The notes under the pieces are model-generated. The model made no database searches. It was not told the origin of the DNA and saw only the letters and a program-made list of their open reading frames with translations. Shown here piece by piece: positions 46,001-57,400 of a DNA stretch of 64,000 nucleotides. A program made the position numbers and the translations under genes. Origin of the DNA: Opeltia flavorubescens (lineage: Eukaryota; Ascomycota; Lecanoromycetes; Teloschistales; Teloschistaceae); assembly GCA_000442125.1 (NCBI GenBank), contig KE546970.1, positions 186,001 to 250,000 on the forward strand, read 5' to 3'. The stretch's first letter is position 1; every line of letters starts with the position of its first letter.

Positions 46001-46186
46001 TTCCTTCCTTTGAGTCCGATTGAGCCCATAATTTAATCAACGAAAGGCTCGGTTTTTTCACACACCAAAGCGCTCCGAATTCCTCATTACGAAAATAACC
46101 AATAGTGAGGTCAAGCTTCGCCTGCGCAAACCCCACGAAAATCCTCCGCACGACCGTCTCACCGGCTCCTGCACAACATCGTCGGG
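43089..46186. promoter_or_regulatory. 3.1-kb gene-free region upstream of the ammonium permease
   Basis: The longest gap of the window. Only short frames occur, none with motifs or splice continuity. Given the GATA cores in its right half and pyrimidine-rich sequence near the start codon, I read it as the promoter and probable long leader of the permease, with the 3' end of the quinone reductase at its left. A small untranslated RNA or a gene too short to see cannot be excluded. Confidence 0.55.
44135..45773. promoter_or_regulatory. Cluster of five GATAAG cores (candidate AreA/NIT2 sites)
   Basis: GATAAG occurs at 44135, 44883 and 45768 on the plus strand and at 44301 and 45121 on the minus strand (as CTTATC). 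About one occurrence would be expected by chance in this 1.6 kb. GATA factors of the AreA/NIT2 type activate nitrogen-scavenging genes including ammonium permeases, so the context fits. Binding is not shown. Confidence 0.55.
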
Positions 46187-48008
46187 ATGGCAGCATATGG
46201 GTTTTCATCTCCCGGATATTCACCGAGCTATGCGTGGGTTGGAGCGCCTGTGACGTTCAATGGCACTAATCAGTTGACTGGCGGTGATTCCGGTGAGCTT
46301 GCATTTCTCTACTTGCGCCGCTCTTTGATTCGCTACCTCAACGTCAACCGCCAAAAACATCGAAAACACCAATATTGAAGAACAAGAAACTGACTCGATT
46401 CTATAGCCACGGAAAATCTCAATCAATGGTTCCAATCGGGAGATCAGGCCTACATCATAGTGGCTTCGGCCATGGTCGTGGTCATGATTCCGGGTCTGGG
46501 GTTCCTATACTCGGGTCTTGCTCGCCGAAAATCAGCTCTCAGTATGATCTGGGCTTGCATGGGTGCAATCACGGTCATCACGTTTCAATGGTACTTCTGG
46601 GGTTATTCGCTGGCTTTCTCTGCACAAGGCACCAGTGGCTTCATCGGTGATCTCAATCATTTCGGTCTGATGAACACCCTCGGTTATCCAAGTCCGGGTT
46701 CGCCCTTGATTCCTGAATTGCTCTATTCTTTCTATCAGGTAAGGATTTTTTCCCATCTATAGTCTGAACGACTTGGCTTATAACTCGATTCTAGATGCAA
46801 TTCTGCGCTACCACCGCCGCTATCGTTGCTGGAGCTATTGCCGAAAGAGGCCGAGTCCTTCCTCTTATGGTCTTTTTGTTCTTCTGGGCTACACTCGTCT
46901 ACTGTCCTATTGCATGCTGGGTCTGGAATATCAACGGTTGGGCTTTCAACTACGGAGCCTTGGACTATGCGGGAGGAGGGCCTGTCGAAATTGGCTCGGG
47001 CATGTCCGCGCTTGCCTATTCAATGGTTCTCGGTAGACGTCAAGAAAAGATGATGATCAACTTCCGTCCTCACAACGTCTCTTTGATTGTTCTCGGAACA
47101 GTGTTTCTGTGGTTTGGGTGGCTAGGTTTCAACGGTGGATCTGCATTCGGTGCCAATCTTCGCGCTGTCATGGCCTGCTGGAACTCCAACTTGACTGCCA
47201 TGTTTGCCGCCGCTACCTGGACGATCTTAGATTGGAGATTGGCGAGAAAATGGTCCATGGTCGGATGGTGTTCTGGTACCATCTCCGGTCTTGTTGCCGC
47301 CACCCCTGCTTCCGGTTTCATCACTCCTTGGGGATCGGTCATTCTCGGCATCGTAACTGGCGTTGTATGCAATTATAGCACTAAAAGTGAGTCCCCCAAG
47401 AAGATAAACCACATGATGTCTCGATTGCTGAACAATTTCCTGCAGTCAAGTACTGGCTCCGAATCGACGACTCCATGGACGTTTTCGCCGAGCACGGTGT
47501 CGCCGGTATGCTCGGACTTCTTGCCAACGCTCTCTTTGGTGCAGGCTACATCATCGGACTTGATGGTGTCAATACAGGCATAATCACTGGTGGCTGGATC
47601 GATCATAACTACAAGCAATTGTACATTCAGGTCGCCTACATCGTTGCCGCTACTGGCTGGTCCTTCGTCATGTCCGCCATCATTGCTTACGCCATCAACT
47701 ACATTCCTGGCCTCCACCTCCGCGCATCCGAAGAAGCAGAGCTTCTGGGTATGGACGACGATCAACTAGGTGAATTCGCATACGATTACGTTGAGGTGAG
47801 GAGAGATTACCTCGCGTGGACACCCGCCAAGGCATCACCTCATGACGGTGCGCACGGTATCCCGCAAAACGAGCGACATGGTATCGGACAGCATGGCGAA
47901 ATGCTCATGGGCAAGGACCCGAACCCAAGTGATCACAGCAGTGATGGAGCGGAACACACGGGTATTGGAGGTGATCGTCATGGCGTCATGGCGGAGAAGA
48001 AGCAATAA
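46187..48008 (+). CDS. Ammonium transporter (Mep/Amt/MeaA family)
   Basis: Four exons, 46187-46292, 46407-46738, 46795-47386 and 47446-48008, give 530 residues. Typical Amt segments are present: MVVVMIPGLGFLYSGLARRK, ITFQWYFWGYSLAFS, FCATTAAIVAGAIAERGRV, FNYGALDYAGGGPVEIGSG and LNGGSAFG-like WLGFNGGSAFGANLRA, followed by a second helix block ending GWSFVMSAIIAYAINYIPGL. About 11 membrane helices with the extracellular N-terminus are expected. The transporter takes up ammonium at the plasma membrane and in fungi can also act as an ammonium sensor. The cytosolic tail has the conserved LRASEEAELLGMDDDQLGEF stretch and then an unusual His/Gly/Asp-rich run of about 60 residues. Confidence 0.95.
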
Positions 48009-49078
48009 AGTCAGCAAAAACCCTTTTTCAAAAACTTTTTAATTGCGATAGGGGGAGTGTAAGGCGGAAAGGGGGAAGGGATGGATGGGTGGCAGGCTCT
48101 CTCTCGCTTTTTTTCATGTGTGGGGAATACCAAAGTTGTTGTTGTATGAGCCGCCTGCTACTAACATTCTTTTTCCTTTTTTTCGATCTTTTCTTTTTTT
48201 TTCATTTGTTCAATGAGCTGGAATTGACTGCGAGAGGAGGGAAATCTTTAGATGGAAGAAGTGACATTTGTTATGTTGGTGGTTGAATTGCTATTGAGAA
48301 TTATTAGTACATAGTATGAGATATCCCCCAACAAATCAATTATTTTATTGCTTGTTTGAGAGCTTCTGATCTATTGTATTTGTGTTACTTCCATCACAGA
48401 TTGAGTAGACATGTTTTGCTCGTCTCAACCGGTAAGTGATGTATGTACGAGCTTCGGTGTATCAATCGCCCCCCAAGCAACATTTACCATAAGTTGTCTC
48501 CCTAACGCGCTACACGACAATTATGCATTTGAACCTGTACTTCGAAAATAAAAACCGAGGAATATGTATGTACGGAGATAACGAGATTAACCAACAATAG
48601 ATAACCCTTGCATTTTGTATTTCTCCATCCTTCCACCCCTTTTTCGTGGTTTGCATGAATGGAAAATCTTTTCTAGATCAACTTATTCTCCCTCTAGTTT
48701 TTGCCCCTTTTTCTGATGTTTTGTAGTTGGTGTGTGTGGAATTCGATACATCTATCTACTTTTGTAGGCCGCATATGGTGCGAGTACACCAATAATTTTT
48801 TATTTTCTTTTCTTGTGCTTGTGGGTTCAGGGAAAACCTACGGATTTTTCCGTTTGATGTCTGGTGATATATTCTATCTATTTATCTAGCGGATTATCTA
48901 CGCCGGATTTTATAAAGTCTCTACCATCATTAGGGTGAGAGATACACTTCATGTATGCCAGATCTTCATCTATTATCATCAGCACCTCTTTGCGTCTCTC
49001 CCGTCCCCCTGCCTTCTCCTTCACAAACCTCTCAACCGCCGAGATCCATTCTCATCCAAGCAACTAGAATGGACAATC
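48009..49078. other. Convergent intergenic region, 1.1 kb
   Basis: Lies between the convergent ammonium permease and DBP3 genes. It is T-rich on the plus strand, with several T runs just after the permease stop, as expected for 3' UTR sequence. No gene is supported. Confidence 0.55.
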
Positions 49079-51073
49079 TCAATCAAACCGTATCTTCGTC
49101 CCAACCTTCGAATCCTTCGTATCCTTATAAAAAGCCCCATAAACCTCATGCCCCTTCCTCTTAACCGTAGTCCCAAACTTCAGTAGCTCCTCCGGTACAG
49201 GTTGGTTGGCGGCTTTCAAGACGTTGATCAAAGCGCCCGATTGCGCTTTATCGTGTTCGGTGAAGAGGGTGATGGCGAGGCCTTGGGCGCCTGCGCGGCC
49301 GGTCCTGTTATTCTCGTTATTAGTTTTGGTTAAATTTATTTTTGCGACTTGGTATGTTATAACGGGGGGTAAAATGCCTTACCGTCCAATACGATGCACA
49401 TAATCCTCCACCGTCAGCGGAAACGTGACGTTTAACACTAATTTGACACTCGGTATATCGAGACCCCGTGCCGCAACATCCGTAGCAACGAGTAGAGGAC
49501 AATCCCCCTTTTTGAACCCATCCAGCGCAGCCATGCGCGCTCCTTGATTGAGGTCGCCATGGATACCCGCCACCCGAAGACCTTTGGATCGAAGAAAGCC
49601 TTCCACGCGCGTAGCTTCTTTTTTGTAGAGACAAAAGACCAGGATACGATCATTTTTATTCTGCCCGCTCTGATACTTTTTTATAATCTGCAGCATGCGC
49701 TGTTCCTTACCCCTCGGATCAACGACCTCGACTTGCTGCTCGATACGATTGTTAGCGCGTAATTCCCCGTCGGCGTTATTTTCCCCAATGGTGATGTGTA
49801 CAGCAGCCTCATTCATGAATGTGGCAGCGAGTTCGCGCACAGACGGAGGCCATGTAGCCGTGAACATGAGTGTTTGTCGCCCCTGCGATGTGGAAGGGGT
49901 TGTAGATATGATTTTCCGGATTGCGTCCTCGAAGCCCTTTTCGAGCATGCGGTCTGCTTCGTCGAGGACGAGGTATTGTACTTGGGATAGGTCCGCTGAA
50001 CCTTCTTCGATGAGATCATTAAGGCGGCCTGGTGTGGCGACGACAATGTGTGCTGTAGAGAGCGCGAGACGTTGAGGGTCTTTGGGGACACCGCCGTAAA
50101 CGCAGACGCTTTTGAGGGCGGCCGGGGTAGCGAGTTGCTCGATCTGTGTGTGGATTTGTACAGCCAATTCGCGGGTTGGGGAGACAATTACCGCCCTTGC
50201 TGGGATTTGGGATTTTTTGGAGTTGGTAGCAGACACAGAGCGAATGCACGGTATGCCGAATGCTAGAGTTTTGCCTGACCCTGTCTCTGCAACACCGATG
50301 ACGTCGCGTCCTGACAGGAGGAAAGGCCAGGTGGCAGCTTGGATTGGCGTTGGAGCTTTGAATGCGGAAAAGATGGGTGATTGGGAGGATTCGGGTAGGA
50401 AAGAGAACTTGGTGATAGGGCGTAAAGGGGTTGTGGAAGATGGATCTTTGATGGTGATGAAGTTTGAGGAAAGAAAAGACTGAATTTCTGTCTCTGACAG
50501 GGCGGTTAAGCTTTCGTTCTGCTCATAGCCTTGTCCTTTTCCATGACTTTGATCTGACTTGCTAGGCGCTGTTGAGATGCTGCCGTTCTGCTTACCAGTG
50601 TCGACTGGTATGGGACCGACGCCGTTCGTTTCGCTTTTCGGTGTCTTTCTTCGCTCCTTGTCTGCCTTTCTATCGCCTTTACTTTTCATTTCCTTTCCTT
50701 TTTCTGCTGACACATTGCCCTCATTTTGGTCGTCGTCTTTGAGCGTGCCGAGCCCAGCAGGATGTGCTAGACCTTTCTCTGCTCTGCGTGCTGCTTTGGC
50801 GGCAGCTTTCCTTGACTCAAGAGCAGCAATCCTTCGTTGAATGTCTCCATCGGCAGATGATGCGCCATCATGTCCTTCCGCAACTTCTCGTCGTAGCTTC
50901 TTCAACTCGCGCTTCTCTTCCGTTGACAGCTTGCCTGGAACAATAAGGCCATTTTCTCCATTACCACCCTTCGTTTCTTCAACTTTACGCTTCTTCGTTT
51001 TTTGGGCACCGTTCAATTGCGCAGCTTCATTGCTGGTAACAGCATCCCTCTCTTCTCTTTGCCGTTTTGTCAT
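49079..51073 (-). CDS. DBP3: ATP-dependent DEAD-box RNA helicase DBP3
   Basis: Two exons on the minus strand, 51073-49383 and 49304-49079 (78-nt intron), give 638 residues. The start is ATG 51073 ([15 protein letters not shown]); longer forms need a non-ATG codon. A Lys/Glu-rich N-terminus of ~190 residues with nuclear localisation character precedes the core. Motifs: Q motif [43 protein letters not shown] (typical of Dbp3), [31 protein letters not shown] and HRIGRTGRAG, whose second half comes only from exon 2. Dbp3 acts in the nucleolus in 60S ribosome biogenesis, near the A3 cleavage site in 27S pre-rRNA processing. Confidence 0.95.
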
Positions 51074-51433
51074 CTTTGGAAAAAATCCACACGAGAAAAT
51101 GTACTGCAACTATATTTCGATGGTAAGGGTTAGGGCGAGCAAGCGCCATTGCCGCCCAATGTCATTTTGAGGATGAGGATATTACGAGTAGGAAATCACG
51201 ATGTCTAATTAAAACATGAAAGATTGGCGTAGGGTAGAGAGATCCAATATATAAACGTCGTAAACTGAAGTATATATTTAGAATTACATACAGAAACCAC
51301 TCCTGTATTTCCCATCGCAATTTTCCCATATCCATGCCCATTTCCATCCATGCCCGCTAAATAATCAAAGATGCGAAGTCGTAATATCGTTAAATCTCAT
51401 CTCTCCGTCTCCCCCGAATCCAACCTCATCTCG
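51074..51433. other. Intergenic region upstream of DBP3
   Basis: A 360-bp gap between two minus-strand genes, containing the DBP3 promoter and the 3' end of the giant repeat-protein gene. Confidence 0.5.
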
Positions 51434-54400
51434 TTAAAAGACATTTCCCCCCACCATACCCACATCACTCCCTCCCTGCTCACTCGCACTAACCACCCTC
51501 ACTCTCTTCCCCTTCTCCCTTTCTCCTTCGTCGGCAGCAACGAGCACTTGGGCCGGACAAACCACAATCTCCTCCCCCTCTTCCCCACCAGCATCACCCT
51601 TCTTCACCACGAGCGGGAATAGAACCATCCTAACGACCGCCCTCCTAGCCTCCAGCTCCTCATTGGAAACGCCCATCACACCACCCCTCTCATTCATAAG
51701 CGCAGCGTTAAAATACACCTTCCGTGCCAAATCACCATTGGTATCATACTCCGGCTGCAGAGGCGGAAGCATCACATACTCCGCCCTCTGAGTCCTCATC
51801 TCCACAGAAAGATCTACCGCCCCAGCCAAAACCTTCCTCAATGACTGTTGAATCTGTGGCACAAGATGCCCCGGCGGCGGTAAAATTTTCGCCAAAGTGT
51901 CGAAGATAGTATGCATCACAGCCTCCGTATCCTGACTTCTCTGATTGACGAATTGTTCCCTCTTGCTCAGCAACGCAAGGGTAATAGCCCGCCATTTATG
52001 CACCGACGCCATGCTCACATTTGGGCTATCGCTGAGCTGTTTCTCCAAGCTCTTGAGTTTCTGGCGCTGCTCGCGGTCGGCGCCGAAGAGGTAGCGGGTG
52101 AAGATGAATTCCCACGTCATAGTCATGACCATGGACATGAATACGTCGCGGCGCTTGACGCGGTCGGCAAGGTAATCGTCTGGGTCGGAGCCGTCGAGGA
52201 TGGCGTTTTCCATCCTGTCGACGATTTTCTCGTCGCGAATCTCAGAGGCGAGGTAGCAGGCGCGGTTGTCGGAGAATTTGGAGAAGCGGAGGACCCATTG
52301 CTGGACGTGCTGGCAGAGGGATTGGCATTGGGCGTCGAAGTAGTCTTCGTCGCGGTCGGGGATGATGGAGTCGTCGCTGCGTTTGGAGGCGAGGATTTGT
52401 TGCTGGAGGGTCCGAATTTGCTGTTTGGCGGAGTCGAGCTCGTCGGATAGACGGCGGAGCTCAATGTTCTTTTCTTCGACGGCGGTGTTGACTTCATGGC
52501 GGACGATATCCTCCATGCCTGCAGATAGTTGCGCATGTTGGTCTCTCAAGACTTCGAGCTCTCTTGTCGATTGCTGCCATCGCTGATGGGTGTCTGCGTG
52601 TTCTTCCTCTAGCTGACCGTATCGCTCTTGATGATCGTCGAGCTCTCGGGAGGCAGCATGTAGTCCTTGGTTGACTTCGGTCAGTTGCGCAACCTGACTT
52701 TGTAGACTCCCGAGCGTTTCATTGAGGTGAGCTATTTCAGCATCCTTTTGCCGCAGCCATGTATCTCTTGTCTCAATACCCTCGCGGTATGAGCCCACCT
52801 CTTGATCTCGGTCGCGAGCCGCATCATCTAGACTTCGCTGCGCTCGTTGTCGTGCATCATGCAGTGACCTGTTCTCTGCGACAAGTTGATCAAGCTTGGA
52901 TTCGAGTTCGAGTACTTGTATACTCTGTCGCCGTCGCATGCTTGGGGGTCGGGTAGGAGAAGCCGGGGAGCCTCGAAAATCGCCATAGCCCTCCTATGAC
53001 ATCAAAGATTAGTCAAATCATCACAATCAATTCAATCTTCAGTTCCACTTACGAAGACATCGGCCATTTCCTTCACGCGACTCTTGCCGCTGTCCTTGGT
53101 CGAGTCATGAGGAGTTGTTGATGAAGGAGGAAGAGTGTTTTCGGATTCGAGCTCGGGTTGCTTAGCGCGCTTCTTGGCTTCGCTCTTTCTGTTAGCGCCC
53201 CGCAGGTCCCCGCTGACACTTCGATCACTTCGTCGTAAGGGCGGAGTGCCAGATGATCCGTTGCTCATCCCACTGGCAGAACGCATCTGGTCCGGCGGCG
53301 TCCTGATGATCGCATTGATACTCTCAATCGAACGATTGCTAGCCCCGCTCAGCGACCTACGCTCGTATTCCCGTTGTTTTGGCTGGCTGCTGACAAGACT
53401 CGAGATGTTGCTTTGGTGACTTGACGGCCGTTGCTCTGTACCTCGACTTCGGCTCCGTTCGAGATGTAGAGGATACTTGCCTTCGTCGGCCGCAGGCCAG
53501 GAGAGACCTGACATTGCTTCGTCTGTGGAGGCCATTCCCTTGCCCGACTCTTGAGGCGGTGGACTCGCTCGCTGTTTCTGAATTGCTTGCGGTGTCCCCG
53601 AACGACGAGCAGTCTTGACGCCCCGGTCTGGAGATCCCACGTCGGACAGATCCCGATTTTTCTTGTGCAACGGCGATTCTTCCGGGCTATACTCCGTGAT
53701 GGTATTCAGCCGTCGTCGAGTGGAATTTTCATGATCCAGTGGCGTCTCTGGAAGAGTGCCGTCACTGCTGACCCCTACCGGACCTCCGAATAGTGATGCC
53801 CGTTGTTGACCTTGATCGGCTGGTCTCAATCCACTGAGTGCTGCTAGGCTTTCTGCGCGTGCATTGACCATTGCAGAATCATCTTCTCTCTCTGGGTTTA
53901 GCGATCGAGCTGCCGGACGTGAATTGAGATTATCATCTTGTTCGTGCGCATGCCCGACAGGTGAATCTTGAGAACGATGTAACCTCTTTCGCTGTTCTTG
54001 ACTGATTTGCTCTTCCCTAGTTGAAGGTGAAGATTCAAAAAGGACTGACGATCGGTCTTTCGTAGTCGAACTCACAGGGGAAGGCTCACGCAGCTCGTCG
54101 AAGGATCGCGTTGGCTGGATCGCATGTCCAGGTAAGATGACGTTTTGTTGCTCGCTTCCCCATTTTGGAGGTGTTTGAGACCTCGCTCGTTGTCCCTGAT
54201 CACGGCCTTCGGAAGAGATGTTAAGTGGATTTGTTATCTTGGACTCACGCAATGTATTGACAGCACCTTGAGAGTCCCGTAGATCTTCAAGCGAGCGTTC
54301 TTGATATTGACCTCCAGTCCCTGTGATAGGACTCGTCTCTGTATCCGGATATCCACTGTCGCGCATCACCCGATGAACTGGCGAGCGATCGTCAGGCACG

Positions 54401-57400
54401 ATAGGAGAGTCTGACACATGAACCGCACTATCGCGATTGATTCCTTTTGGAAGTGGTTGCTCACCATGTATATCCGCTTGTCTTGGGTTGTAATCATAGG
54501 TCTCACTCTGCTGCGGAGAATGACGAGGTGTATTATACTGGTGCCATGCCTCGATCGGAGAACGGCGTTCCGGTGTGGATCGTTGATTGTCATGGCTACG
54601 CTTCCTTCTTGTAGATTGAGCAGACGCCGATCTATCCTCCTTGACTTCGTACAATTCACTTTGCTTCGGAGACTGACTAGGACTAATATATTGGTGCCAT
54701 GCTTGAATAGGAGAGCGACGGCGTTCCGGTGTCAATGCTCGGCTCTGGATCTGTTGATCAGCCGCCGTTTGATTAGATGGCTCAATGACTGGCTGTGACT
54801 CTTGTTCCTGCTCTTGCTCATCCCAATTACTACTCGCTTGCCGACTCTTCTTATTTTTCTTGCCCTTCTTTGATTCCTTGCGTCCGAGCTGTTCAGCCGC
54901 TATGACTCCCGCACCCAATGCTGCAGCAGTAGCGATTGCTTCCTTAGCGCCTGATGATACCTTTGCTGCTTGTTGCCCTTCGCTTGGTTGGTCTTCCGAT
55001 TGTTTGGATGGTCCAAGATTTTTGTCTTCGGATTGGGGGTCTTCGAGTAGTTCCAGCGCTTCAGGCTCTTTCACACTCGTTGGCTGAGGAAGGAAATTGT
55101 CATCTTGTGCTACCTCTCTATTCTTCTTTGACTTCTTGCCTTTCTTGCTTTTCTTCGCTACCGAACCCCATTCATCTTCCGCCGCCTCTTCCAGCTGTGG
55201 TTCTTCGGGTATTGTAGGCTCAGGCTGAACGTCCGCTTGATATTTATCAGGGAATGGGATGTCTGCTTGTTCTTGAGCGCCAATGTCCCGCGACAAGTCT
55301 GCTTCTGTGACATCCTCAGCTGGCCTTTGCTCGGCTACATTTTCCTCTTCTTCTGGAGGAGCTGGAGGATTTATCGTTGGGAATTCCCACATAACGTCGT
55401 CGACTACCTGCTTCTTCTGTTTCCGCTTCGATTTCTTATCCTTCTTCTTTGAAGCGAAACCTTCAAAGTCGTCGGCTGGCTCCGCGGTGACGTTCTGATC
55501 GTCTAAAGATTTAGCAGTGCTTGCTATCTGCTCACTTTGCTCCCGAGATGTCTCGGGCTGTGCCGTAGTCGCAGGAATCTCCTCGCGGAGATTTGAAGCT
55601 TCGGCCTCCTGGTACGGAGATCCATCTGCGATATCCGGAGCTCTTGCCGTCGTTTTAATGCTTGTTTCATGATCAAAAGGCTCAGGCTGCATACGCTCTT
55701 CAGAATTCGGTGCATGACCAAAATAATCATTCCGTTCGTCCACCGTAGCGGATGGTCCCACCGGTTCTGCAATCGGAGATAGCACGTCAACAACAGCAGC
55801 AGGATCAGGCGCCAACAGATCTCCTCTCGGACTCAGCTGCTCGTCTACCTGCGTAGGTCCTTCACTCTGATTAAGCCGTACCTCCGTCGGCCAAGCTGTC
55901 ATTTCAGGGCGGACTTCAACACTCTCATGATCCAATGCTTTGCTCGGCTCCGAGACAGATGCTACTCTTGGAGTGACTGCTGGATCTTCTTCTTCCCAGA
56001 CGACGGGTTGTTTCTTTGATTTCTTGCCTTTTTTGGATTTCTTCGTGGTGATGAAGGAGGGGAATTCATCGTCTTGGTTAATGGGGGCGTCTTGTACGGC
56101 TGTCTTTTCGTCTTCTGGCTTCTCGGTATGAATGCTGGGCTCGACTGATGGGTTTGGGGTGATTGAACTTTCATCGATGGCTGTCTGCGGCGGGGTAGCG
56201 TCCTCGTTGGTTGCAGAAGTTGCCGTCTCAGTAGCAGTCGGCTGGTCATGAATTTGGCCGGCTGTCATAGGGTCGAGTGGTTCAGAACGGTCGGGACTGT
56301 CAATGACGGCTGTTGGATCCTGATGTCTCGGTGCTAACTCATGCTCTACAACAATCGGTGTTGCAGAAGGCTCGACTGTCGGAGTCTGCTCGACATCTGC
56401 CTCAGGAGCTGCGATGTCTGCTTGCTCTGGAACATCCGCCGTCGTTTCTGCGACCTTATCGTCTGCGGATTGAGCTTCTCCAGACGGAACGCCGGCCTCT
56501 GCCACAAGCTCATCCTCTCGAGTCTCTCGAGGGCCATCATCTTCATCCCAATTTAAAGCTTGGCTCTTCTTTGCCTTCTTCTTGTCTTTCTTGCTCTTCT
56601 TACTGCTCACAGGAAAGTCAAGCTCAGCTTCGACCAGCGCTTCATCTTCGACGACAGCTTTGTCAATCAACTCGGAGGCTGTAGGAACATGCGGTGAGAT
56701 TTCTGGATCAATAGGAGTTTCCAGTTTTTCCCCGTGATCTGCCTCATCGACTCCTGGCACTGCCGAAAGGGGCTCTGCTGATTCATTGACGACGGATGGT
56801 GTAGCCTCCTCCACCGCAGGAGCGATTTCAAGATCCTCAGACTCGGAAACAGGAGTTCTCTTCCCCCTTTTCGCTTTCTTCTTTTCCTTCTTGCTCATCG
56901 ACGGAGCATCTTCAGAAGCTTCTACGTTGTTTGTCTCAATAGGCAAAGGTATTTCTTCCCCTACCTGATCCAGAACTTCGATTCCACGATCTGATTCCGC
57001 CGGCGTTATTGTTTCAGAAGGCAGATCATCGTCAAAGGCCAATGCCTTTTTTGCTTTCTTGGCCTTTTTCTTGTCTTTGCTACTCGTAATTGGAGCATCG
57101 TCGATAGATGTAGCAGCCTCAACCTCAGCAGGTTGCGATGTATCTTCCAAGACCTCAGGAACAGTATCTGGTTCGAGCGGCGTGGTACTTCCAGAAGGAT
57201 CATCGTCAAAGGTGAATTCTCTCTTGGCTTTCTTCCCCTTCTTCTTCTTCTCTTTCCTATCCGATGCAGGAGTCTCTTCAGTAATAGTGCTCGGATCATC
57301 AGCTTGTGATATTGGCTCTTCTACCTTGCTAATGACCTCAGAGGAAGGATCTGGCTCTGCCGGCATGGTAGGCTCAGCAAGCTCATCGTCGAAGGAATAT

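Noticed and set aside
52940-53053. Gene boundary between the coiled-coil protein and the giant repeat protein
   Set aside because: A phase-0 GT...AG intron joins them and no separate promoter-sized gap exists; they are treated as one gene.
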